The position numbers and the translations under genes were made by a program. A DNA stretch of 64,000 nt, taken from contig NC_092562.1 of the NCBI RefSeq assembly GCF_037975245.1, positions 6,979,501 through 7,043,500 of the forward strand. The letters run 5' to 3'. Under the pieces are notes generated by a model. The model did no database searches, was not told where the DNA came from, and saw only the letters and a program-made list of their open reading frames with translations. Of the stretch, positions 39,501 to 48,674 are shown piece by piece (position 1 is the stretch's first letter; each line of letters begins with the position of its first letter). The stretch comes from Apostichopus japonicus. Lineage: Eukaryota; Echinodermata; Holothuroidea; Aspidochirotida; Stichopodidae.

Positions 39501-42500
39501 TTAATACTGGGCCTCGTTTTTGGTAGGATGGTGAATTACTCTGTTGAACAGCTATGTTTTAACTAAATTGGGGGCGATGGGGGCAGGCATAAATTTGATA
39601 AGGATTATGTTTCTAGTGGAGGTGCTTATGGGTGGGTGTTTTGCGAGCAAAGAAAGTGATAGTCATAGTTCTAACATTATCAGGAGGCATGCTAAAGTTC
39701 ATAGTTTAAGGGATAAGCTGAAGATTGTCTTTACCAATTCTAGAAGTATTTGTAATATTTTGCTGAATTTACTGTTCTTCTCGTGGATCTGAAACCTGAT
39801 GTGTTTGGTATCACAGAATCTTGGTTAAGGAAGGACATTGCTAGTGCGGAGGTTTCATACCCAGGGTATGCTGTGTATCGTCAGGACAGGAGGGATACTC
39901 ATAATGGTATTGGCAGATCAGGGTTACTGTATGTTAGGGATGATATTGTAAGTGTTGAGAAGTCTCAGTTGCAAGGTTCTTTTGTAAGTTCTGTCTGGTG
40001 CGAGTTGTCCACAGACAACTCCAAGAGGTCCAGTGATGTTATAACTAGTGGTGTTGTTTACCTTTCTCCTAACAGCAGCAAAGATAACGATGTCTTGCTG
40101 TTTGATTCAGTTAGAAAGGCTGCTAAAGGTGATGTTGTTATACTGGGGGACTTTAATTTTCCTGACATTAATTGGATAGATGGTTCCAGTAGTAGGAAGG
40201 GTAATAACTTTCTAGCTGTTGTGGAAGATTGCTTTTTACATCAACATGTTACTTTCCCTACTAGGGGGATAACATCCTGGATCTTGTCTTGAGTTCTGAT
40301 CCAAGCAATGTTATTGATTTGACGGGTCTAGGTAAACTAGGAACTAGCGATCATAATATACTAGCTTTTGATGTTGTTTGCAAGGTCGTAAATTCTGTTA
40401 GCAAGGAAAAAGTCCCTAATTTTTGAAATCAGATATAGAGGCAATTGAAAGTTTCCTAAAGGGTACAGATTGGATTAATTTGTTTGGAGATATGAGTGCT
40501 TCTCAGTCTTGGATTTGTTTAGCTGATAAGTTAAAGGTCATTATGGAAAATCATGTTCCATGGAAGAATCATTTTTGTAAAAGCAATATGTCTTCCTGGA
40601 TGAATAAGAAAGTAAGATGTGCAATAAGGCAAAATTGTAGAATGTGGAAGTTGTTTAGGAGGACTAATTCTGAATCTCTTTTGGCCAAGTTTAAAATTCA
40701 TCAGCTGAAGGTAGAACGCTTAGTCTCTGATGCAAAATTGAATTTCGAAAATAACATTGCCTTCAATATTAAGGATAACCCAGAGGCCTTCTTTTCTTAT
40801 GTCAGGTCAAAGCAGAGAGTTAAATATGATGTTGTTTCTCTAAGGGCACAACAGGCAGATGATATAGTTACTGATGGTCAGGATCTTGCAGATCTTTTAA
40901 ACAACTGTTTTATGTCGGTTTTTACAAGGGAAGATATGAGTAGTATTCCAGATTTTCAGGGGGGAAGTGATGGTCCTAAACTGGATACGGTCTTATTTTC
41001 GGATGAGGTTGTCTTTAAGGAGCTGCTTTGTCTTAATGTTTCTAAAGCTTCTGGCCCTGATGCAATCCATCTATATTTGTTGAAGACTTTTGCACACCAT
41101 TTCTGCATTCCACTATCATTGGTTTTTAGTAAATTTATGAATGAAGGTTATGTTCCTAAGGACTGCTAATTTTACCCCAATTTTCAAGAAGGGTGATAAG
41201 TCTAAGCCTATAGCCCTGTTAGCCTCACTAGTGCTGTTTGTAAGGTCATGGTGTCTACTGTTAAAAGGTCTATGGCAGTGTTGGAAAACCTTGTTCAATT
41301 TCCCGCGAACACACTGCCGATTTCCCGCCAGTGTTCGCGCAGTGAACACGCCAAGAACGTGTAGCGTGCGAGCATAATAGCGTGGGGTTCAGGGGCCCCC
41401 GGAAAATTTTGGTATTTTTGCATGTCTGGCGATACAAAATTTGCAGTTGAGGATGCAAAATACTGACAACTTTTGAATTTAAATTGTCACGAAACTGATG
41501 AAAATTTTAAAATGACAAGTTAGAGTAGCTATATTATGTTATAAAATGAAAAGAGATTTCATATGTCTTACAATCTTAAAAAAGTTAACTTACAAAGTTT
41601 GGCAAATTCCCGTTTCTAGACTGCCCAACAATTAATAACGTGCACTATATGTACATCAGTTTACAACTGCAGTACGGTTTAACCCTACTTAAATACTATG
41701 GTAGGCTACATGTGATGCGAATTTTCCCAGGTACCTTGCGAAACAACTGTGAGCTCACCCCCTGTCTAACACCTGTTTGTTAACAAGTAACTTTTCATGG
41801 AGTACAAGTTTTTGGCTCCACTCTATAATTAATTAGGTCAGTCAGTAAAGGGTCGGTAAAGTTATGCGAAATATTATCTTAGACGTTCAAGAAAAGTAGG
41901 TAAAATATCCGCGTAACATTTAGGTAAGTAAAACACACCTCAGGCCAACTGCTCCTCCGCATGCACACCCCATGAAACACGAGGCACAGTCCATACCATA
42001 CACGCATAGCACGATTTCAAGACCCCTATAACTATGGCCTTCTTTATGAAAGTAAAACTTGAAATAACATATGTTTGAGGCCATTTGGCATGATTAACTA
42101 AATGCTAAATATTGTTTTCATGTTCCTGTAGAAAACGTCACCTTTGCAAAATACAATTAGTTTTTTAGTAGTTTTTGTAGTTACGTAAGATCCGTAACCA
42201 ACGAGGTGGTTAGGCTATTTGCTATACACTTAACTATGGTAGGATATTATTTTTTCCGTATTCATAAATGGGTGTACTAGAGCCTTGTTTACATGACATT
42301 AGTTGCATTTAGCACGATATGCCAGTTTCGCATTAATATTTCGAAAGTGTTTTGCTCGATCTTTCGTAAACTTTGAAAGGTGTACCATCTTACTTTCGTA
42401 CACAATAGGTAATATCTCTACTGATTTTCAGAGTTTTTTTCTCTATACAGTCAAGTGAATATGTTGTGCATCGAGTATAAACTTATTGCGAATGCCAGAA

Positions 42501-45500
42501 AACGATGCGCGTGGATTTCCAGCAGACAAATGTTTTCTTTGCGGGATTATTGAGTCATTTGAAGGGAATCCCGCACCATAGAGGGAACACTAAACTGAAG
42601 TCAAATTCATACGTAAGAAAACGTTTACTAACTATCATACAATATAAATTTAAAAAAATGTGGAATGGCAATATTGTTCAAAACATTTCCCGCGAGGCTG
42701 ATTTATTACAGCAACCTTCCCGCGCTGGGCCGTGAGTGTCCGTGTAAACATTGCCCTTGTGTGAGTGGGTTGGGGACACATCATTACTCGTTATTGTGAC
42801 TAAAAATGAGAACACGGTCTCTGAACACTTTTCTTGTTTCTGAAACTTTCTTCTGAAATTTTCCTTAATGTTTTTACAGATGTACTTTTTTTTTCCTTCG
42901 TGTTTTTATTTTATTTTTCGTCCCGTTGTTTTTTTCTCTATTTCTTTTCCCGATTTTTTTTTTCTCCAGCCGGACTGGATTTCCCGCGAGCATCGCGGAT
43001 TTCCCGCGAACCTGGTTCGGAAGGTTCGCAAGGTTTTCCAGCCCTGGTCTATGCATGGTCAGTCACTTCAGTAGTCAGTCTTTGATCAGAGAGTCTCAAC
43101 ATGGCTTTTGTCAAAAAAAAGGTTTTGTCTGACTGATATTCGTGAGTTTATGGAAGATGTAACAAGCTCACTGAATTGGCAGATAATGTAGATGTTGTGT
43201 TCCTGGATTTCCAGAAGGCCTTTGATAAAGTTCCCCACCAGTGTCTTTTACTTAGGCTGAAGAGTATGGGTGTCAATGGGAATTTACTGTCTTGGATCGA
43301 GAATTGGCTTGGTAATAGGAAACAGAGGGTGGTAATTAAAGGCTGTGCTTCTCCTTGGCAGGACGTTACTAGTGGGGTTCATCAAGGGTCTGTTTTGGGT
43401 CCCTTGTTGTTTGTTGCCATATAAATGACATTAAAGGAGATATTTTGTGTATAGCTAAGAAGTTTGCTAATGACAGGAAACTGTATTCTGAGGTCTCTTC
43501 CAAAAGCAATTCTAAAAATTCCAAATGGATTTGGATAAGGTTTTTCCTGGTCTCAGGGATGGCAAATGCAATTGATAGATGCATATTGGTAGTAGTAACC
43601 ACAAGTATACCTACAATCTTAATGGTGAAGAATTACAGGAGGTCTTGTTGAAAGAGACCTAGGTATCTACATTGACTCATCTCTGCAACCTTCTAAACGT
43701 TTGTCTCGAAGCTGCTATAAGAGGTAATAGGGTTTTAGGTATGATCAAGATGAACTTCAGTTTTCTGAAAGAAAACATAGTTGTTAGGCATTATAAGGAG
43801 TTGGTTAAGCCTTATCTGGAGTATGCTGTGCAGGCTTGGAACCCACATTTTGCTAAGGATAAGGAAGTACTTGAAAAGGTCTAGAGGGAGGGCTACTAGG
43901 ATGATTAGTTCCCTAATGGGTGTTCCTTATTATAGGCGGTTACAGCTGTTGAATCTCACCACACTGGAGCTTTGGAGGTTGCATGTTGACTTGCTTCAGG
44001 TTTTCAAGATTGTGTATGGTTTTGACAATTTACCATTCACTGACTTTTTCATGTTTGCTAATAATAGTTGTACCAGAGGTCATTGACTTAAACTCCAAAA
44101 GTCACAAAGTAGGATTCATATTCGGCATAACTTTTTTCTAATAGGGTTGTGAATGAGTGCCTGAGAAAGTTGTACTTGCTAGTAGTGTGAATGGGTTCAA
44201 GAATGCTTTGGACAAGCACTTTAAGCATTGTAATCGGGTCTGAGTGTTTGTGTCTTCAGTTTTTTCCTCTCTCTATAGGGTCCTTGATGGGGACTTGAGT
44301 GTCCCTCCTGGTCCATGTTTTCCTACTAAACTAAACTAACACTATTATGACAAGTATGAACTCAAACTGACTTCTGGTTCTTGAGATTTTGTGTTTGCAA
44401 GCTTAGGTGCAACATGCAAACACATATATACAGACACGCCCACACACAAAAATAACATTCATGCTAACTTGATTAGAGAGATTCCTGTGGCTTCCGCATA
44501 GCAACCAAAACTTAACAAACTTTGTGAAAGGAATTAGATGAAACAAGCCTTTGTTGTTTATCAGTATTTTCCTACCATGCTAATGACATGCAAATTTATG
44601 TATGTGCTGATCTATTTTGTACAGTGATACTATGGGTGACTGTAATCTTCCTATCATATGTGTTACTTTAGGAAGGAATACCAATGAATGGCAAAGGGAC
44701 ATGAACTAAGGCAAATACATGTTATTATTACCTTCCAACTTTCCTTCTATTGCGAATATTTACCTCCTGAAGACTTTTTTTTAAAAACTAGACTGACACT
44801 ATCAAACCATGTTGCATTTTCTATACTGTATAATGGAGGATATTAATCATGGTAACCATAACCAAAAAACCACCCAGCACTATCTGGAAGAAATTAAATG
44901 CAGATGATCTGTGTGGTTTCAGCATCACAGGTAACAGTTTTGATAGGGTATAGGCCATGTATAACAATACACTGTAGATCTCTCATGCTAATCAGGAAGT
45001 GTGTGCTTCTGTGTAAAGCAACAGGGGTTTGCAGCCTGCATGTTACAAATGACTAACTAATTTACTATTTCATTAAAATGAACATTAAAACTATTTTGAC
45101 ACTAAGTCATAACAAAGTGTCCAACATACCTCAGCAACACCGAAGTCAGATATCTTCAGGATACCACCAGTGGTTAATAGCAGATTGCTGGGTTTAATGT
45201 CTTTATGTATTGTACCCTGACTGTGTAAGTATTCCAAACCATCCATGAGTTGACACATGTAGCTGGCGATTAAGAAAAAAAAAACATTGCTAACAGCTTT
45301 GTTCTCTCCGATTGAAATAACACAGGAGAAAGATGCAAAATACAAAATTTGACTTGCATTATATTAAAACCAACACATACCTGGTAGTATAATGACTTTC
45401 AAATAATCTTTATTATAAGGGTCTGTTCACCATAAGAAGTCATTCCTTAAAAAACATGGATTGGAAAAATATGTCCATAATCTTAATAAAGTAACAGACA

Positions 45501-48500
45501 AATTCACCAAACCTTACCTGGTTTGTGAATTAACGAGCGACGTATTCACCTCATATAACCTATGCATTACCGTATTAACCTCGCTCTAGCATCTGGCAAT
45601 TGTCTGTATGTGAGTGTGGCCATCTCCCTTCCGTAATTTCTAGGCCGCACTGGTTTATACGGTAATGCATAGGTTATATGAGGTGAGGGAGTACGCGCTG
45701 TGAATTTAATATTTCTGTGAGTTGGCACTGTGACAGTTTTCTAACTTCTAATCATACAAGCTATTCACTGGAACTGTATCTTTTAATACATATGGTTACT
45801 GTTTTACATTGTAACTTTTACCCAGATAGTCTACTTACCCATGTGCCTGCCATTCCGGAAAATTCTTTCCTTGAGCTGTGTCCAGCATCTCCTGTAGTCC
45901 TCCCACACAATATTCCATGAACAGATACGTAGTAAGTGGTTAAGGCAAAGGCATGTTATCAAATTCTATTGTCTTATTTTAAAAGCTGTTGAATTTCAGA
46001 CAAATGCAAAGAACGTGGACCTGAAGGTAACTGATCATCTACTGTACCCCTTACCTTTACCATCAGATAATACTTTGATGGCTCTATGATCATGTCAAAT
46101 CCTGGAGTCTGACATTAACCTCCACAGCAAACCTCTACTATAAACTCCACCGGCCATGGTAATAGCCAAATACATACCAAAAGCCTTGTTAACTGGCAAA
46201 AGAAAGTACTCTTACAGTAATACGCAGATGTTACCAACGTTTAACCCTAGATGTAGTGTCTGTTTCTCAAGGTTCAAGGTCCAGGCATCCGGTTATTTTC
46301 CTTTCTTTTTTTAATTGTTATCGATGGTTTTTTTGGGGGCCAATAATAAAATTTATTGCGCAAGTTTTGAACATTGTGAGAAACAGGCCCCAGGGACGTA
46401 AAATCTTGCTGTTCGCAGGCCGCGCACAACTTATACTTGTAGGTTGCTGCAAAGGTTGAGCTAACATGCGCTTAGCACGGTACCTGGGAGATTGCTTTGG
46501 TAACCCCTCCTGCTTCTCTCTTAAGAAATGGCTTTATATATTGCTGCACGTTTTCCTGGCAGTTTGCCAAGGTTCTAAGATGTTTTCTTTTGCTGGCTCA
46601 AAGTGGAATGCAAATGAACAGGTGTCAGGTCTGTGCCAGCAGAATCAGGTCATGACCTAGATTTCTAGGTCTGTCAATTCTGTCCGTGCACCTGCAATCA
46701 GGATACGTGTAAGTGCAGTAAAGTATGCATCCCTAAAGATACAAAACATGGATTTTAGTCTACTCCTTCATGTTCATTTGCAACTGGTTATTATAATGTC
46801 AAGTTGAATGGAGCTGGTTAGCATCTTAGTGTCATTTTATACTGTGCTCGAACACTTTTGCTATGGCCAATCAGTCTGTGAATCCTCAATGTTTTTTAGT
46901 TTGTAAACGGACAAAAAATGTCATGCAATTGGAAAATGTTTTCCTACATTCTTAGAAGTATTAGTTTATTTTATGTGACACCTCTTTTTGTTCAAAGTTA
47001 TTGTTTTAGTTAACTCAAATCCAATGATTATTTTGTAATTATGACACGTCTTGTGTCAAAGAATTACCATACGTTTGTAGATGATATTCCACTCTGAATG
47101 TTCAAGACATCACAAAAAGTCAACATGGAATTCTAACCTAACCATTTGTTAATTCGCTCAAATTGTGTCGCAGTTAGCTAGCACTAAAAATATTTACCAA
47201 AAACATTTGTTATTGCTGCTATCTTGCTAAGTCAATGGAAAAATCTAGCCTAAACATATTAATTTGCTGAAATTGTGACACAGTTAGCTGGAGCTAAAAT
47301 ATCTATGGAATACTTTCATTATTGCTGCTATCTTCCACCACATAGAAGACTTATACCACACGAAAGTCCGGGTCACATCTGCGCGATTCAACACGCGATT
47401 CAACTCGCAATAGAATTGAAGGTTGAATCGCGTAGTTAGACACGGGTATCAACTTGTTGCGCAATAAAAGTTGCGCCGTCGATTTGGGTTGATTTGCAAT
47501 AAAGCAATGTTCTAATCAGCGCAACTTCTCAGAAGCAACTTTTAATATTAGCTGAGAATTAAAAGTTTAGTCTAAAATGCAGAAGATAATTTTCTCATAT
47601 TAATATTAGCTGCCATTTGGCAATTGTTTTCACGATCGATTCTGTAGTTGCTCCTTCTTTCGCCCACCCTGCCGTTTCCAACAATTTTGACCCCCAGCCC
47701 CCTCTTTCGTCAGCCCTTGTACTTCCCTACTCGCCAACTCCATAGTAGCTCCATGCTTCGACCTTGCAGGGCTTCCAACAACCAACTCTTCAGATATCAC
47801 TGTACCTACAGTGTGCATATCTCTCACTAAATTCCACACAGTTCAATGTACTACTGCATGTACAGTACATAGGCCTGTTTATTCTTCATTTTCAACTACA
47901 CATGCACATATCATCAAAACCTGATCCAACATTTATCCTACTGTAGGCTCGCTCTTTGCAAACACTCATCTGTATGAAAATTACAGTAGGCCTACGTGAA
48001 TAACTTTTTACGCAATGTCGATTAAAAAATCAAACTTTTATGTTCTCAAGTACAGAAGTTTACACACGATTGTTGCACCAAACTAAAATTTACTGAAACA
48101 CATGGTCAATTGGACTGCAAAAAAAATCGCAACAGAAACTACTGTGGTATGAATACACATTTTACATTACCAACTCTTAATGCAGAGAGAAAAAGCATAC
48201 TGTGAGATGAAATATCCTTTTCAGGACCAGAGATGTAAGCTTCCCACAAACTTCATAGATTGTCTCAACTCATAACATTTTCCACTGGACGCAATCATTT
48301 TGAAGATTTGGCGTCCCTGGCCAAAACATTGCTACCGGACGAACGCAGGATATGTAACAATGCTGTTAACCTCAGTTTCTTTTATAACATACACCACCTA
48401 AAAGGGTACATGTATGTATGTTTCAGGGACAGAGCTGAAGAAGGCAGCAATGCTCATAGGGCATACAGTACTTCACCATAGGAGCAGTCTTTTCCAAAAG

Positions 48501-48674
48501 AGCAAACTACATTACTACAGCAATACTTATTTGCTTTATCGTAAGCATCAAGAAGCCAGTAAGCATGAATAAGAATCTTGTAAAGGATATATCTTCTGCT
48601 TTTCTTCGTTATGGATCACATCAATGAGTTCTATGATGTTGGGATGCCGTAACCTCCGGAGTATTTCAATCTCC
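30433..48674 (-). CDS. STK11: STK11/LKB1 serine/threonine kinase, exons 2-9 (exon 1 not found)
   Basis: Master kinase that, with STRAD and MO25, phosphorylates AMPK and AMPK-related kinases to control energy balance and polarity (family knowledge). Eight exons join in one frame, 1030 nt, giving 342 residues plus a stop: 30433-30551, 34462-34742, 37051-37108, 38182-38309, 38694-38830, 45130-45262, 45839-45928 and 48591-48674. Visible motifs are the catalytic loop HKDIKPSN (HKD in place of HRD, as in LKB1), a DFG motif where human LKB1 has DLG, the activation segment [22 protein letters not shown], and the tail [10 protein letters not shown]. The C-terminus [11 protein letters not shown] holds a basophilic-kinase serine and a CAAX-type prenylation site. 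As recalled for human STK11, exons 2-7 have identical lengths and phases. The glycine loop and beta3 lysine belong to exon 1, which I could not find up to 64000 and which probably lies beyond the right edge. Introns carry a LINE and a large minisatellite. Confidence 0.96.
31085..33560 (+). repeat. 75 bp minisatellite in STK11 intron 8
   Basis: About 33 copies of a unit containing CACAGTAGCCTCATAATGAT and TTTTGGAAATGGATCTTTC. Copies are 75 bp or 76 bp (TTTCCAC in place of TTTCAC). Because 75 is divisible by three, 75 bp runs stay open as a 25-residue periodic frame ([20 protein letters not shown]...) of up to 160 codons, and each 76 bp copy breaks it. A diverged copy lies near 33600-33690 and another near 34290-34370. 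Confidence 0.98.
33689..33717 (+). repeat. (CA)n microsatellite
   Basis: Interrupted CA run in STK11 intron 8. The surrounding 33720-34447 has no exon I can support. Confidence 0.9.
34462..34742 (-). CDS. STK11: STK11 exon 8, C-terminal regulatory tail
   Basis: Begins [17 protein letters not shown] and continues [20 protein letters not shown], matching the human tail around RSMTVVPYLEDLHG, then runs into a long acidic linker. At 281 nt it is longer than human exon 8. It can end at a good donor, CAAA followed by GTAAGC, joining exon 9 in frame. If that donor is not used, the frame reads six bases past GTAAGC, through His-Asn, to a TAG at 34448-34450. That product would lack the CAAX tail. Confidence 0.92.
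34743..37050. other. STK11 intron 7, no gene seen
   Basis: AT-rich intron. Two tandem relatives are near 34840-34960 and 35030-35150 (TAGCACCCAACAACT ... CAACCAACA). A block near 35990-36290 belongs to the GACCTTTGACC repeat family, with the exact motif at 36060-36071. Confidence 0.6.
37051..37108 (-). CDS. STK11: STK11 exon 7 (58 nt), end of kinase domain
   Basis: Encodes [20 protein letters not shown], the alphaH-alphaI region (human [20 protein letters not shown]). The acceptor is CCATCAG and the donor GTGAGT after CATCC. At 58 nt it is far too short for ORF scanning; the call rests on the family match, the exact human exon length as recalled, and a continuous frame into exon 8. Confidence 0.94.
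37400..37625. repeat. GACCTTTGACC-family repeat in STK11 intron 6
   Basis: Two related blocks of the type CCTCTGGTGACCTCAAATGA ... CACCAAAAGCAATAGGCTTC; the exact motif is TGACCTTTGACC at 37569-37580. Same family as blocks near 36060, 49720, 49986 and 59804. Confidence 0.65.
38182..38309 (-). CDS. STK11: STK11 exon 6 (128 nt)
   Basis: Encodes [20 protein letters not shown], then [20 protein letters not shown], the alphaF-alphaG region (human [20 protein letters not shown]). The acceptor is CTCCAG and the donor GTTTGT. It ends after the first base of a glycine codon. Confidence 0.95.
38694..38830 (-). CDS. STK11: STK11 exon 5 (137 nt), activation segment
   Basis: Encodes [17 protein letters not shown], then [17 protein letters not shown], then [12 protein letters not shown]. 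The [12 protein letters not shown] stretch is diagnostic of LKB1 rather than of other CAMK-group kinases. The acceptor is TTCTGCAG and the donor GTAAGT. Intron 4, upstream of it, is the longest intron in the window (38831-45129) because it contains a CR1-like LINE. Confidence 0.97.
39300..44340 (+). mobile_element. CR1-like non-LTR retrotransposon, broken, antisense in STK11 intron 4
   Basis: Domains in order. The end of an SGNH/esterase-like domain (39317-39526; [17 protein letters not shown], then DGLH, the Asp-His motif). AP-type endonuclease (39783-40292 and beyond; [16 protein letters not shown], then after a frameshift SDHN near 40350). A linker and RT N-terminus (40423-41270; [17 protein letters not shown], then FKKGDKSKP). 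RT core (43176-43450; [31 protein letters not shown], and FAND where FADD is expected). A C-terminal region to about 44090 ([13 protein letters not shown]). The tail near 44325 reads ACTAAACTAAACTAAC. Several frameshifts and the FAND box mark it dead. A 1.77 kb transposon splits the RT. Confidence 0.9.
41276..43046. mobile_element. 1.77 kb hAT-like insertion in the CR1-like RT
   Basis: Terminal inverted repeats CAGTGTTGGAAAACCTTG (left) and CAGGGCTGGAAAACCTTG (right, complement). Flanking 8 bp are GTCTATGG (41268-41275) and GTCTATGC (43047-43054), an 8 bp duplication with one change. TTCCCGCGA-type motifs recur near both ends (41298, 41320, 42690, 42718, 42980, 43002), as expected of subterminal transposase-binding repeats. 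No transposase was recognised, so it is non-autonomous. Excision rejoins the RT frame around STVKRSM and HGQSL. Confidence 0.9.
45130..45262 (-). CDS. STK11: STK11 exon 4 (133 nt), catalytic loop and DFG
   Basis: Encodes [15 protein letters not shown], then [15 protein letters not shown], then [11 protein letters not shown]. This includes the catalytic Asp and Asn and the Mg-binding Asp of DFG; human LKB1 has DLG at the last motif. The acceptor is CGCCAG and the donor is GAG followed by GTATGT. An ATG-initiated frame extends upstream of the acceptor but is intronic. Confidence 0.97.
45536..45696. repeat. foldback element in STK11 intron 3
   Basis: A perfect 28 bp inverted repeat (45547-45574 and 45658-45685, beginning CACCTCATATAACCTATGC) around an 83 bp loop; imperfect pairing extends outward. 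It looks like a small MITE between exons 4 and 3. Confidence 0.85.
45839..45928 (-). CDS. STK11: STK11 exon 3 (90 nt)
   Basis: Encodes [16 protein letters not shown] followed by [14 protein letters not shown], the hinge and alphaD region (human YMVMEYCVCGMQEMLD). The upstream intron ends in AC (TTACTAC before the exon) rather than AG, matching the AT-AC donor of exon 2. The exon ends CATGG and is followed by a GTAAG donor. Length and phase match the human exon as recalled. Confidence 0.96.
45929..48590 (-). promoter_or_regulatory. STK11: U12-type AT-AC intron 2 of STK11
   Basis: Donor ATATCCTTTA at 48590-48581. Branch-site match TTGCCTTAAC, with CCTTAAC at 45945-45939 (consensus TTCCTTAAC). 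Terminal AC at 45930-45929. The likely branch adenosine is about 12 nt from the exon, within the usual short U12 spacing. Human STK11 intron 2 is also described as a minor-spliceosome AT-AC intron, so both position and class look ancestral. Confidence 0.93.
47830..48310. repeat. dispersed repeat, copy 2 (inverted relative to 1140-2170)
   Basis: A shorter copy of the same repeat in the opposite orientation, inside the AT-AC intron of STK11. Its right end reads GCGTCCCTGGCCAAAACATT, the complement of the start of copy 1. Internal deletions distinguish the copies. Confidence 0.7.
48591..48674 (-). CDS. STK11: STK11 exon 2 (84 nt), ending at a U12-type AT-AC donor
   Basis: Encodes [19 protein letters not shown] and then IHNEEKQK plus two bases of Met, corresponding to the alphaC/beta4 region (human EIQLLRRLRHKNVIQLVDV). 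The acceptor is CCATAG at 48675-48680. The donor is not GT: the exon ends AAGAT and the intron begins ATATCCTTTA, a consensus U12-type AT-AC 5' splice site. The first base completes a codon begun in exon 1, as in human. Confidence 0.95.

Noticed and set aside
41116-41349. 77-codon - strand frame
   Set aside because: Antisense to the CR1-like RT and crosses the transposon junction at 41276.
42834-43132. Three overlapping Phe/Ser-rich frames
   Set aside because: T-rich sequence at the right end of the hAT insertion; no consistent frame.
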